This document shows positions 1 to 12,360 of a stretch of DNA of 64,000 bases, piece by piece; position 1 is the stretch's first letter; every line of letters starts with the position of its first letter. Source of the stretch: Uranotaenia lowii (lineage: Eukaryota > Arthropoda > Insecta > Diptera > Culicidae); assembly GCF_029784155.1 (NCBI RefSeq), contig NC_073692.1:418930352-418994351 (forward strand), written 5' to 3'. Under the pieces are notes generated by a model, which saw only the letters and a list, made by a program, of their open reading frames with translations, ran no database searches and was not told the origin of the DNA. The translations under genes were made by a program, and so were the position numbers.

Positions 1-1563
1 TCCGATCAATCACTGGCACCTGGTGGGGAGCCCACCCAGAGGATTTAATTAAGCTTTATCGAACAACTATTCTTTCAGTTATGGAGTATGGCAGCTTCTG
101 TTTCCAATCGGCTGCCAAAACTCATCTCATTAAACTCGAGCGTATTCAATACCGTTGTCTCCGTATCGCTTTGGGTTGTATGGCCTCAACTCATAACATG
201 AGTCTTGAAGTTTTGGCAGGCATACTCCCACTGAAAGATCGATTCAATTTATTATCACTCCGGTTTCTCATCAGCTGTGAGGTCATGAACCCATTGGTAA
301 TTGTAAATTTTGAAAGGCTACTTGAGCAAAATCTTCAAACAAGATTTATGTCTATATACCATATTTTCATGTCAATGCAGGTTAACCCTTCTTCGTACTG
401 CCCAACTCGTGTTTGCAGCCCAGACTACGACAATTCTTCTGTCCAGTTTGATTTGTCTATGCATCAGGAAACTCGTGGAATCCCGGAACAACATCGTGCT
501 TTTATTGTTCCTCGTATTTTTTATGCGAAATATAGACACGTCAATGCTGATAAAATTTTCTTCACTGATGGTTCTCTTATCGATGAATGTTCCGGGTTTG
601 GAGTATTTAACCAACGTTGTAGTGCCTCCTACAGTCTGCAACCTCCATGCTCAGTTTACATCGCTGAGTTGGCAGCTATCCATTGGGCCCTTGACAGTGT
701 AGCCTCACAACCGGTTGAACAATACTATATAGTAACGGATAGTCTCAGCTCTGTTGAAGCTATTCGTTCAATAAAACCGGGAAAGCACTCACCGTATTTT
801 CTCGAGCAGATACGGGTTTCTTTGTCTGCTTTATCAAGACGTGGCTTTTCCATCACCTTTGTCTGGGTCCCTTCACATTGCTCGATTGTAGGCAATGAGA
901 AGGTAGACTCTCTGGCAAAGGTGGGTGCGTTGGAAGGCGACACATATCATCGCGAAATCGTCTTTGACGAATTTTACTTTTTTGTCCGACGAAACTCTCT
1001 TGTCAACTGGCAGCGCAAATGGGACGAGGATGAATTGGGTCGGTGGCTCCACTCGATTATCCCAAAGGTAAGCCTTAAACCCTGGTTTAATAGGTTGGAC
1101 CTGAGTCGGGATTTTATTCGTATATTTTCCCGTCTCATGTCCAATCATTATTCCTTAGACGCGGTACTCTATCGTTTTGATATTGCTGGCAGCAATTTGT
1201 GTGGTTGTGGCAAAGGTTACCACGACATTGAGCATATTGTTTGGTCGTGTGAGGTCCATCTTGTCGCCAGAACGAATTTTATAGACTCCCTTAGGGCCCG
1301 AGGAAAACCACCTAACGTTCCAGTGAGAGATGTACTAGCTGTGCTAGATTTGGACTACATGTTTGAAATCTACCTTTTTCTAAAAGCTATCGATCTTCGC
1401 CTATAACTCTATTTTATTTTCATATTTCACTTTCTATCTTCTTTTTCTTCTAAAAAAGTGCTAAGCTAAGAAAACGGTTGTAAAGACAAGAAAGCGAGTT
1501 TGGCTCCTTAAAACTTAATTGTATGAGCCGTTTCAAATAAAGAATTACTAAAAAAAAAAAAAA
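1..1563 (+). mobile_element. I-like LINE, 3' portion with UTR and poly-A tail
   Basis: Includes the pol 3' end, a ~145 bp 3' UTR (1407-1549), an AATAAA signal at 1536-1541 and a 14-base A run at 1550-1563 that marks the 3' terminus. Layout and orientation are those of a retrotransposed polyadenylated copy. The target-site duplication cannot be checked because the 5' end is outside the window. Confidence 0.85.
3..1406 (+). CDS. Non-LTR retrotransposon pol, C-terminal part with RNase H (5' end outside window)
   Basis: The frame is open from the window edge (position 3) to the TAA at 1406, so this is the C-terminal end of a longer polyprotein that copies element RNA into the genome. Residues before the first in-window ATG (81) read GTWWGAHP...LY, typical of the region after the RT domain in I/Jockey-type elements. 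Counting from that ATG, residues ~160-280 form an RNase H domain: FTDGS (D163), AELAAI (E196), VTDS (D220) and SHCSIVGNEKVDSLAK (H266, D276), so the catalytic carboxylates are all present. A Cys/His cluster at ~373-390 (CGCGKG...DIEHIVWSC) matches the C-terminal CCHC finger of this group. RNase H points to the I superclade rather than Jockey. No stop or frameshift is seen in this part. Whether the missing endonuclease and RT parts are intact cannot be judged here. Confidence 0.9.
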   Translation, partial: RSITGTWWGAHPEDLIKLYRTTILSVMEYGSFCFQSAAKTHLIKLERIQYRCLRIALGCMASTHNMSLEVLAGILPLKDRFNLLSLRFLISCEVMNPLVIVNFERLLEQNLQTRFMSIYHIFMSMQVNPSSYCPTRVCSPDYDNSSVQFDLSMHQETRGIPEQHRAFIVPRIFYAKYRHVNADKIFFTDGSLIDECSGFGVFNQRCSASYSLQPPCSVYIAELAAIHWALDSVASQPVEQYYIVTDSLSSVEAIRSIKPGKHSPYFLEQIRVSLSALSRRGFSITFVWVPSHCSIVGNEKVDSLAKVGALEGDTYHREIVFDEFYFFVRRNSLVNWQRKWDEDELGRWLHSIIPKVSLKPWFNRLDLSRDFIRIFSRLMSNHYSLDAVLYRFDIAGSNLCGCGKGYHDIEHIVWSCEVHLVARTNFIDSLRARGKPPNVPVRDVLAVLDLDYMFEIYLFLKAIDLRL

Positions 1564-3191
1564 GCTTGTTATTCTCTTCAGCTTCAGGTTAAGTTTATCA
1601 TCAATGGAAAAATCATTGTGTACCGAAAATGTTTCCTTTCTCGATAGGTTTGTTCACATGGTTTTTTTTGTAAATGGCTTGATATTTTTGAAATCTCCTT
1701 TCGGAACAATTATCTAAGGAATTGAAAGGAAAACTCTTTTAAAACGAACTCAGCCAGTTGATGATGAGTTTAGAATATCAAGAAGAGAAAACCACTTAAA
1801 ACGATATTAAACCGAGATCTTGAATCAAATTCTTGCTGCACCATCGAAAATCCTTGCACAGGTGATCAAAACTGGAGCAACGATGAAAGGAGAAAAACCC
1901 TTTAATGAAATGCAACAGTTGCCACAGAGAAATCTACCCAGCTTGAGCTCTTCAGGAGAAAAAGTAGAAAAAAAATCGAAAAAAAATAACCAAAGGGAAA
2001 ATCTTCTCCCCTTTGAAACAACATCATAATCTTCATCCCCCATCACAATCAACGAAAACGGATCCTCTGCAGCGCGCCAAAGAACGAAAATAACCATGCG
2101 GGAAGAACTCAAGCTGAAGCTCTCTGTTGCTCAGCCAGCACATGGGAATGCCGGAGGCAACTCTGGAAATCTCATCTTTAGCAAATTATCGAAAACAATG
2201 AACGGCCAGCATCGAACGGAACATGAATGCAAAGGGGGTGCCATTAAGGAAGAGAGCGACGTGACGTGGCGTGGAAAGTGGTGAATGGAAAAGAAGGAAA
2301 CGTGGTAAGTTCGGGTGGTTTTGCCTCAAAATTGCACAATGCGGGGAAACTACGGCTCAATCTGTTATTAAACACATACCGAAGATGCGGAGATGATGAT
2401 GATGCTGCTGTTGGAGCTTTTGGAGCTGTTGCTATTCCCTGTCAGAGCCAAGAACCACGAAGAGCCTGCAGAGGACCAAGAGAAACGAGTTATAGAAAGC
2501 ATCAAGTTTCGCTTTTCGTTAATTGGAAATAAATTTCCTCGTAATTTGATTACTACGCTCGGAGCGTTTAATTATTCAACGAGCAAATAACGAGTTGAGT
2601 TTTCTCTAGCTCGAGTTGTAAGGCGCTTTCTACTGCTGCTGCTGCTACTGCAAGTGGTTTCCGGTGATGATCTCATGTGGCGCGCTCAACTCAAATGGGA
2701 TGAAGATGGTTTTGGAGATTCACCATTTTCTCTTTCGTTTTGCGGAAGAAAAAAAAACTATCAGTTTGCATTTCCGGAAAAGCAAAAAAATCATGTAATC
2801 ACAGCATCTTCGGGAGCGTTTTAAATTGAACATGGAAAACTGATGTTTCTTAATAAAAGTGTTGGCTTTATTACATTTTCACTTGAAACCGGGTATTCCG
2901 AGTGAAAGAACATTATTGTTTTCAAGATGATTTGGGGCCGGAAATGGCAGAAAAAATGTCAATCACTTTACACTTATTTTATTAGATTGAATTAAAATCG
3001 TGGTTTCGAAATTCAAATTCAACTAGAAATAATAACATTACTAAAAATGATTAATAAATTAAAAAAATTTTTTTATATGCCTCTTATCTGCTATGTCATT
3101 AATAATCTATTCTCAATTATGCTTTGTACAAGAAATTTGCAGAAAAATATAATTAAAGCAATCTTGTTCACAAATTTTATATCAATAATTC
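1564..3191. other. Unique-looking region with a GC-richer island
   Basis: About 1780-2740 is more complex and GC-richer than the surrounding AT-rich DNA. It contains short GAT/GCT triplet runs (2393-2412) and a CTG run (2631-2650). Several short open frames (for example 1820-2029, 2096-2284, 2266-2532) show no recognisable domain, and none carries a convincing splice structure. It may be old host sequence (intron or regulatory) or a diverged exon. I see no identifiable gene. Confidence 0.4.
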
Positions 3192-4147
3192 CGGAGTACC
3201 GTAAAAAGGGGTAACATTGATCACCAGGGTAACTTTGATGACATTTTTCTATATAATCATCAATAACTAAATCTAGAGTAGATATATTTCAAAACTTTAT
3301 TCAACATTTTAAAACCTATAAGTTGAGTTCAAATTGGAAAACGCTTGGTTTGTTTTTGAAAATTCCTACTGCAAGTAAAAATGTTATTTCAAAATCTTGA
3401 AATAAGGTATTTATTTTTTCGAAGGCTCTCAAACAAACACCCTTGCTGATGAAATCAAAGCGTTTAGAACCAGCAGACTGGTTTATGTAAGTGTTCAACA
3501 TACTTCCATAGTAAATGTATTGTTTTGGAGTAGTTTTTGTTGTATTTTGAGGTAAACTTTTGATATTTCAATAATGGGGACATTTTCCTATGAGTTAGCC
3601 AGTCAAAGACAAAAGGCTTGAAACTCTATCAAATGATAAAGTTTGAAGAAAAAATATTAAAGGGGAATATTGCGAGGGCCAAAGAAATTGAATGAAAGGA
3701 ATAATTGATTTTTTTTTTGAAGTTTTAAATTTTATAAGATGTTAAAAAAAATTAGCCCCTAAATTTATGCAGCACCATTGTCCATCGTTCGATTTTAATT
3801 GTTTTTCGGACTTAACACATTAAGGACCGTGATTTTTTTTTTGACCGTGAAAAAATATAAACCAAGAAACACCGAAATTCAGCATAGTATAGTATATCTT
3901 AGTATTCACTGAACCCAGAGTTACAAATTAGTATATTTAAGCCACCAAAGCGTTGGGTTCGATTTCGTGAATTTTTTATGATTATTTTTTTTTTTATTTG
4001 AGTTTGTTCCAAACTGCTTTAGCATTTGATAAAAAAGCATTTTTAAATATTATGAAGGTATTTTGTACCCTTTATGACTTTAAGAGAACTCGTTATAACC
4101 GTCAAAATAGAGACTGATAAATGTTACCCCAAAGCATCAAATTCTGA
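3192..4147. repeat. ~940 bp TIR repeat family A, copy 1 (right end eroded)
   Basis: The left end reads AGTACCGTAAAAAGGGGTAA, then TTGATCAC, like the terminus of the element at 24704-25640. Internal blocks match that element in reverse complement: the TCGAAGGCTCTCAAACAAAC region near 3418-3440 pairs with 25400-25432, and the adjoining AAAGCGTTTAG block matches as well. The right end is weak: TGATAAATGTTACCCCA near 4116-4132 resembles the inverted terminus, but the last ~10 bases do not fit. The length (~950 bp) agrees with copy 2 (937 bp). No transposase ORF is present, so it is non-autonomous. Confidence 0.6.
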
Positions 4148-6479
4148 AAAGAAACGAAATCGATTTTTGAACCAAATTTAAAGTAATCAAATCAAATTAA
4201 TAACGAAAGATTTTAAAAAAAGTTAAAACTGAGTTTTAAAATAAATTCCAGATCAAATGAGTAATAAAACTTGATTTTGTGTTGTTCAGCGAAATGGTTA
4301 TATGTTTTTAATATTCTTGATTTAATTTTATTCATCTTTTTCAATAGAAATGTTTATCAAAAATTTCGCGGCAAAAATGTGAATTGTGAATTCTCGATCA
4401 AGAAAAAGGTTAGTATCCATTTATTATTCAAAAGAATTTATTCATAACACATATTTGATGAATGATTTTAATTATGATAAAAAAAAGAAAATACTTTATT
4501 TTATCTCAAGTGATCAAAGTCAGGGATAAATAGGTTTTTATATTCATTTTCTGTTGATTTTAAAGGCTAACGAAGCTCATTTTTGAAGTTCACATTAATA
4601 ATTTTATACATTTGTGTGTTCAATCCATCATTAAAAAATTATATTTATTGATCAATAAATACTCATATCAAATAAAATAAGAAATTCCAAATTCGTTGTC
4701 AATATTGTAATCACAAAGCTAGTATTAATTTGGTAAACAGTAAATTTGAAGAACAAAACTTTACTTATTTAAAAGAAAGCCAAAATTCAAATATTTGGAC
4801 CAAAATGTTTGGTGAATGTATTAAAATACTAAATACCATATATGGAAGTGAAAAATATCACTTTTTAGACATTCGAAAAAAAAAAAATTCCAAAATTATT
4901 GTAAAAACTCAATTAAAATTTCAATTGATAACTCTATGGAACAGCATTTCAGTGCCTATTTTTAATGACTGATTTGGATGAGTTTTTAGTCCTGAGCTCG
5001 AATTTTTGTCGGTTGTTGTCTTTTACCTCTAGTTCTGTTAATATAGCATTTATAGTTTAAAAAAATAATCTGATTTAGGTGAAATGAAATGAAACCAAAA
5101 CATACACGAAAAACAAAACTGATTCTGAATTTGTTTAAAATCCTTTTTATCGAAGATAAATGTTTATTTGAGATATAATTATATCAGAACAAAAGCAATC
5201 TTAAAAAGCAAAATCTTACTTTTTTTATTTGATTTTTTTTACCTAAGACAGAAAAAAAATATTTTTTTTGACTTATTTGTGGAAGACGGCAAAACGATTT
5301 GACTTTTGCTTTCAAAAATTTCCAAAAGTGTTTTTTTTTAATTTTCCAAAATTGGTTTTTTTTTTTCAGAATGGGAAATAGAGAACAAAAATAATATTTT
5401 TATTATTTTTTTCGCAAAATAACTTGTCATCTCCGGGAATTTTTACTTAAATTTACTTAAAACCTTTTTTTCAAAATTTTTGTTATGTTTTACAGTTTTG
5501 TCAAAAAAATTCTGAAATTTCTTTAATGAGTTTTACCTATTTTTGAAGGTTATTAAAAAAAACAGAACCTCATAGATGAAAAAAAGCTTATAAGTTATTT
5601 GATTTCAGGGCACCAAAATCAATCTAAATAAGCTCATAATTTCTTTGCATCTCGGAAAAATGTGAATTTCTTTGCCTTTATCAAAACCCTTTCGAATGTA
5701 AAGTTGAGAATTAAGATGAACAAGATTTACAAAATAAAATTAGGGCCGGAATTGGGATTTTGAAAAATATTTTAATTCACCATACAATTTTAAAGGCCTT
5801 ATCATTTTTTTTAATAATCAAAGTGATTAGGTATAAAGCAATTAAAACACGTTTTAGATTTTGTTTTCTAATTCTGTTGATCATCTTGAAAAGCTATCGC
5901 CTTTCACATGACTCCCAGTCTGTTGATGTGTTAAATTATTGTTGTGATAGGTGAATTCATAAGTTTAGATGGTTGGTTTAGAATTCTGAACATATTTAAA
6001 TACAATTATTAAAGGAACCCCATTCTTAAAAAGTTGTAGGATTTTGGAGTATCAAAATTTGAGTTTCAAATCAACAGTTTCGTGGAATTTCAACTCTTAG
6101 TTTACAATTCATAGTTTCAAGAAAGTACCGTAAAATTAAATGTTTAACAATTTGAGAACTAAATTTCGAATCAGTTTTCTAACAAGTTTGTAAACATATA
6201 TTGTAAAATAAGTTTTGGGATCAAGTAATTTCCTGAACTGAAAATTGTATTTGGGAATAATATCCACATAGCGAAAATTTTGCTTTCTCATCACTCTGGA
6301 AAAAGAAGAAGGATCTTAATTATTCATTGAAAAATTTCTTGCATTCAAAAACCTTCCATGCCAATTCGATTCCATTTGCTTAATCAGTTCTCAAGTTATG
6401 TAAAAAATTGTAAAGCAGTCTTTTTCTCCTCTTATTTATCACGACTGAAAGGAGAGAGGAGTGTCATCTATTTATAGAA
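4148..6479. other. AT-rich non-coding DNA
   Basis: Dominated by A and T runs. Only short random open frames occur, such as 4730-4972 and 5760-5954, with no domain or codon signature. Nothing else is recognisable. Confidence 0.6.
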
Positions 6480-8390
6480 ACACTAGCTGATTTTACCCGG
6501 CTTTGCTCGGGTTCACATAAAAAATAAATCGAAATGAGTCGTTTGCCTTTTTGAAATTTTGAAAGCTTTTTGTTCACCATCATAACAAATTGGACCATGT
6601 TTAGCCATGTGAGCTTTGAAAGTTTTGTTAGTCTTCTTAAAGTATTAATTGGGATTATTAGCAAAGTTTATCGTTTTCAAATTATTAAATAACAAATAGT
6701 TTTTACGTTCGCTAATAGAAATTTGAAATCATTTCCCTTGCATGCTTATCCATTCTATCACAAAAAACATTTTAATCTAAGGTTGCCCGGATTTATCCTT
6801 ATTTGCTAGAACCATGCTTGGCATCGCTCCTCAGATTTGCCCGTTCAGAGTAAGAGCGTGCATTTTTTTCGCTGTGCTCTTCCCAAGCAGAGAATCTTTA
6901 AAAAATGCTCAGTTACCTCCAGAGCGACCAAGCGTCCACCCAAGTGTGGGCAAGAGATGCAAGCAAACTGATGAAGTGCGTTCTCGGTGCAGATTAATTC
7001 GTCCGCACTCGGGCGAAAGAGAAGCTTTACAGAAAACTCGGTTTGTCTTCATCGGTTGCGTCTGGATCGATGTTTGGAAGTGTGTCAGAATTTACAATGC
7101 TGAATATAAATCTAACGGAACTAAATGAATAACGCCAAAGGTAGTTAAGATAGAATGCTGGTGTTTTCGACAACATTGATCTGTAAAATAAAGCGCATAT
7201 TTTGATATGAAATATAAAGTTTAGAAGTCCACCAATAGCGAGATATAAATCATAACATTTTAGAGCTTTAGTTTCTTCTACAAAGTTATTTATCTCAACA
7301 AAATACACAACTTTGCTTAACATATCAAAGTTCTACAATCTTAACCCAAATCTCTCGCCTTTAAATTTTATATCAAAATATGCGAATTAACAACTTTGCC
7401 CAAAACACCTATCTTTTCATTCCTGAGCGAGTTCCTCTAGATTGATGTTTTGCAACAGGACAAATGATTAGCTACGAAAGCTTTCTTCGGTCGAAAAATA
7501 TCAAAAGCCTAGCGGTTAAGGAAGATAAATCCTAAATTTTACGATTTGAGAAAGTTTTGAAGTTTTATTATTAAAATTTGTCCCAGATCCCTGCGTAATG
7601 TTCACGGTTTGTTTAAAAGACAAAGATTTTTGGATAATTTTAGTAAATGTTACTTTTCGAATTGCTGCTTTTGTAAATTAATGCTTCCTACGTACAATAT
7701 TAAAAGTACATAAACCTAAGTATACAGCAATATGCGGATGCCCGAATATTGTGAAAAAACCACTTGGATTTTGCCCAGTTTTATCCACATTATTTGGAAA
7801 ATGAAACAAGAAAATCAAATTCAGTTTAAAATTGTTTGTCAAAAATTGAGTTTGTGAAAGTTTATTTCATCAAAAATCAAACCAAAACTTTCCTTCGTAT
7901 GCTTTAAACATAAATTTGACACTGCTGATGTGTTGCAACAAAAAAATGTAAGTCGTTTTCCTTCACTAGATGAATGTCTGGAATTTCCTCAGATTTGGCC
8001 GGATATTGCTCGGTTTATGGAATGGAGAATTTCAGATTATTTACCCGGTTTTCACCATGTTTTTCAAATAATTTGCCAGGAAGTGCCCGGCCCGGCTACG
8101 TACAGAAATAGTTCATACATAAATCTACATTGGACCTCTTCAACTGATGCACTGTTCCGCACTGCATAACGGCTTTTTTTTTGAAGAAAACATTCCTGCA
8201 TTGAAATCTTTCCGGCTGGATACACTGAGCTACGCAGCAGCGTCGCTAGAGCACAATTTTCTAGCCAGCTTCTTCTCTTTTCTTTAGAGCGAGCGACGTC
8301 CACCCGACCGTCAGAGCAACCGCAATCGGGCGCACTCGGCAAAAAGATAAGTAAACTTTGATCGGCTGAGCAGTGCACTCGGAAACCGAA

Positions 8391-8477
8391 ATGATAAAAG
8401 TGTTATTCGTTCTCTGCTCTGTTCTGTTTGCGAGGTGTTGGACAAGCATGGCTAGAACATTTGAATCAAAATTTGAG
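8391..8477 (+). CDS. Candidate first exon encoding a signal peptide (speculative)
   Basis: An ATG at 8391 opens 29 codons. They start with MIKVLFVLCSVLFARC, a short basic n-region and a hydrophobic core typical of a secretory signal peptide, and end in ARTFESKFE. The reading ends in phase 0 at GAG|GTAAGT (8478-8483), a consensus 5' splice donor. The upstream ~120 bp is GC-richer than its surroundings. Against it: the following intron sequence is a fragment of the AAGGTTGCC repeat family, no second exon can be identified, and hydrophobic short frames arise by chance. A small secreted peptide gene is possible but unproven. Confidence 0.25.
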
Positions 8478-8610
8478 GTAAGTCCGGTTTGGCCCGGTTT
8501 CCCGGATTTTGTTGCAAAAAGCCCGGATTTTGCCCGGATTTATTTACATTATTTTTGATAAAATTGGCTGGATTTGTCCGGTCCCAATACGGCAATTCTA
8601 GCAACCTTAT
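8478..8610 (-). repeat. Partial copy of the AAGGTTGCC TIR family
   Basis: Read on the minus strand, it starts TAAGGTTGCTAGAATTGCC at 8610 and then has repeated ATCCGGGCAAAATCCGGG blocks. Both match the left part of the element at 51574-52009. Only one end is recognisable. Confidence 0.5.
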
Positions 8611-9720
8611 TTTACCATTTTTTAGGAAGCTTGAATTGAATAACCATTTTTTATCAAATGATAATTTTTTTATCCTTTCCATGGGTTATCTAGTGAAAAT
8701 CCCATGTATTAAGCTTGTAAACAAATGTTAACGACCTCTTTTCAAGATCTCCCCGTAGAATGGAATACCCATCTAATTCCTATTGTAAATTAAATTCCTA
8801 TACGGCAATCAAAGTGTTGAGATCGCAGCCTTGAACTTACAACCCTCAGTTATATTAATTGTTTCCCTATGAGGAGTTCCGTAATTATGCAAATGGATGG
8901 TTCCTAAAAGCTGGAATATCAGTTTTCAGTCCAAATAGTTATTCAACTGAAGAAGTCAATGAACATGAAACATGAAACATGAACATGAATTAATGCATCC
9001 ATACTTTACACACTGCATATTCTAGTAGATTCTCAACCACTGTTCTTCTCAATATATTTCTAACAGGCGAGTAGTTTTCTTATCCTAAACGAAGGCTCAT
9101 TATTGCAATCAAATGCCTCGCACCGGTACCACGTGCTTTGAACAGTAGAAGGAAAAAACACCCGCCAAAATTTCTCCATTCCATTGCTTTCCAGTACACG
9201 TGAACTTTAGATGGTCGTTCGTTTCTACTGCCCGGCCCATGGTGATGGTGAAAGCAATCCCGCCAAAGGAAACGAAAATCGGTTGACAAATGTGTGCCAT
9301 GACTTTTGGTTCGTGGGAAAAAAACGTAAGTTGTATGGGAGGGTCCCTTTTCTTAGATGGGAGGGGCTCAAAACTTTTACCTCGACCTTTCTCATGTCCG
9401 TTTACATCACTGTACCAAATTTCAAGCTGATCGGTTAAGCGGTGTGGATTTGTATAAGGTGCATATATATATACAAACATATATAGCCCAACTCATCTTT
9501 ATATATTAGATTTTTCGTACTCAAATAACCTAACATGCATCATGTAGGCACAATTTTGGACGTATGTTGAAAAAGCCTACCCCGTTCTAATATCTGAGAG
9601 GGAATGGTCTAAAATCTTAATAGGAACCTTCCAAGTTTCTAGCAAATCGGTTTAGTGGTTTACGAGTCTAAAGAGAACAGACAGACATACCGACAGAAAT
9701 CCCTTTTTATTTATATAGAT

Positions 9721-10565
9721 TTCCGTTAAACAGGTTCAACAATTTTTCGACGAGTTTGGCTTCGGGAGATCGCCGTTTGTGGCATTTCATTTGGTTAGCG
9801 AGTTTTGTTGACTAAACTACATTTTTTTTCCTTTTTTGTTGGTTTTTACGAAAATTTACATGTTTATTACTTTCCATCATCTTGCAATGTATTTTGTACC
9901 AAAACTAAAAAAGAAAAACTATTTTGAACGTGGATAATTCACAGATTAAAAAAAAATGGTCTATTGGGTTGTGAGCCTACTTGATTGAATGATTTAACTG
10001 AATCTAAGCAATCGAAAAATTCCTTTAAATTCTAAAACGGTAAATGAAAATAACTAGGTATGAACTTTTGAAATTTTCATTGACCGGAAGGAAATCTTTA
10101 GTTTGCTCAAAAGGAATCTTCAGATTGCTTAGATAAAAAAAAACTTGTGTTTTTTTTCTAATTCATTTAAATTGAAACAATTGAAATTTTTGTAATATCC
10201 TCAATATAGCAATATTCTGCTAAATTACAACAAACAAAGTTCGTCGCGCAGTCCGAATATTGAAAGCTTTTGGACATTAATTTGACGTATTGTAACACAA
10301 TTTATTTGAACATTTCATTTGGACAATAAAAGCAGTAATTTGGTTCGAAATCCCGTACTTATCCTTCGAATGTTCATTATTTTTTTACCTTGATTTTACA
10401 TGACCTCGATATAAATTTTTACGTAAATATTTCAATTTTCTTAATCTACGAATTTGATGTTTTTCTAGAATGTTCTGAGCAAAAGCAATTCAGCTATCAT
10501 ATCTTTGTGATTGACATCGATTGAAAAGCTTTTTTTAAACATTTCAAAAGGAGAAAATATATCTA
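9721..10565. other. AT-rich non-coding DNA
   Basis: No coding frame, repeat boundary or RNA gene is recognisable. Confidence 0.6.
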
Positions 10566-11023
10566 CAATATAGACTCCTCCATTCGATTTAGGCAAAACG
10601 CCCGAGCATTTTGAATTGCCTAAATCTAATGTTGCCAAAATCAAATGTTGCCAAAATCAGACATTTTTTTCAGTTTTTTCGTACTAATAACTACAAAAAA
10701 AATACTGTTATTATTATCATCAATAATTTGTTTTTCGATTTAATAAAACTATCATATTTTTAAATACTATATAAACTGTTTTGAAATTTTTTTTTGCTGT
10801 ATTTTTGCATGATTAGAGAACGTAAAAACAATTTTTTTGGTGTTTTTTTAAATCATCTTTATTTGAAATGGCTCATACCTTTAGGCATATTTTAGATGTT
10901 TGTCTGTACTATATTGGTCCTATAATAGAAATAACTTTAAGGAAATGTTGTTTCTGAAAACCGTTCGATTTTCGCACACGTGCCATATTTGGATGTTGCC
11001 AAAAACGGACGGGGTCTATATTG
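10566..11023. repeat. 458 bp MITE-like element with imperfect TIRs
   Basis: The left end CAATATAGACTCCTCCATTC and the reverse complement of the right end, CAATATAGACCCCGTCCGTT, agree at the first ten bases and remain alignable for ~35 bp (TTTAGGCAAAA against TTTTGGCAACA). Internally, the motif AATGTTGCCAAAATCA is tandemly repeated near 10630-10665. There is no ORF of transposase size. TATA next to both ends may reflect a TA target, but the exact duplication is unclear. Confidence 0.5.
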
Positions 11024-12348
11024 ATACATTATGCTTTCAATTTCTAAACACGATACTTTCTCGGAAAATTTTACTAAAGGGAAGAGTAAGAAGTCTTTAT
11101 CCCTAAGCAATATCTCTTTAATGGAATCTATATATTTTATTTGAGTCATTGAACTTTACATGAAAAATTTAACGAAATGGAACTTGAACATTTTTCTTCA
11201 TCATTTTCTAATGTTTGATATATGAAAAAGTAACTTCAGAAATATTTATTCCAATATGTCATTATCGTTCAAGAATGTTATGGACTTTATAATAACATAG
11301 TTTAAGAGTTCAATTTTGCCAAAACTGTATGCTGATAACACGAAAATGGGATCAAGTCTCCCCATTCTACTCAACTGCGGGCCTTCTTGTGTAATCACGC
11401 CTGGATTAAGGAAACTCTAATATTTAGAGCTATCTGATTGTTAACTGAAATTATACTTTCTGTGCAAAAGTTATGTTCACTCCTTTCTTAGGACCACACT
11501 AATTTATCTACGTAGTTAAACAAAACATTATTTTTATTTTTTTTTACTCTGTTTACTTACTTTTACTACAAGAAGGTTGAAAGTCCCTAGCATGTCAGTG
11601 TGGCATAAAATTCAAAATTTTTCCAAATTATAACGGCACATCCATTCGAGAAACCTGTTACAGAGAGCTATTCATCGTAATCACCACATTTCGACACTGC
11701 TGGAAACGGTTGAGCTTTTCCTCTTCATTACCCAATCCTAGCCAAGTCAAGGTATCTACAAGGTACGACATGCCGCATTGTTCCTGCCCGAAAAGTCATT
11801 GAAGACTAGGCTCCTTCTTCCGATGAATGGCAGAATGGTGGGGATTTCGGTGGGAAAATGGGTAGCCAAAGTGCTCTTTGAAAAGTATCAAATTTCTTAT
11901 CGCTCTTAAAAGATCATCAGCAGAGCATTTTCGTGAACATTGTCGGCTTCCAGACAGGAGTCTTTATGCGCCTCTTTCTCTCCATGAAGGAAGGTGAAGG
12001 AAATTGTTTCAGTCTATCAGCAGCAGCAGCAAGTGCGCTCCTTCGGCCAATTTTTGGCTCCCGGGGTGATGGAGAATGGCAAAAACTACGAGATTGGGGG
12101 GGCATTAGATTAAATTGAGAGACGATAGCAATCGAGAGTCAAGGATATGAAAATTGGACGACTGCCTGGAAGCTGCCAAAACGCCACCAGACCGGGGCGT
12201 GTGAATATTGGCAGGTCTCAATTAAAAAGTCATTCAAGAAAGCTGTCTTCGCAACCGATGCGAATGGGATGAGACCTGCTAACGAAGCGATTATTTTGCC
12301 ATAACGGAAAATGGACTAGTATGAAAGCGCTCTATTGTGTCACTTGCG
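11024..12348. other. AT-rich DNA passing into a unique island
   Basis: From ~11640 the sequence becomes more complex. It continues beyond the foldback element into 13789-15010, so one ancestral island appears to have been split by that insertion. No gene is recognisable; opposed ~61-codon frames at 11917-12118 have no domain. Confidence 0.45.
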
Positions 12349-12360
12349 AGTCAGCAGGAG
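12349..12360 (+). repeat. Left 12-bp target-site duplication of the foldback element
   Basis: AGTCAGCAGGAG lies here and again, exactly, at 13777-13788, immediately outside both ends of the inverted minisatellite. Removing the element and one copy would restore a continuous island sequence. Confidence 0.75.

Larger units (their letters stand above)
6480..9720. repeat. Composite patch of diverged dispersed repeats
   Basis: Starts with CTGATTTTACCCGGCTTTGC (6487-6506), a GC-rich head in AT-rich DNA. It contains fragments of the AAGGTTGCC family (near 6779-6810 and 8478-8610). Two GC-richer blocks (6895-7025 and 8278-8350) share GAGCGA, GTCCACCC and GCACTCGG in the same order. Near the end, two related tails appear at 9405-9440 (ACCAAATTTCAAGCTGATCG) and 9628-9660 (TTCCAAGTTTCTAGCAAATC), the second closing with ATCCCTTTTTATTTATATAG (9701-9720). 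These look like pieces of several inactive elements. Boundaries and classes are not resolved. Confidence 0.45.
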
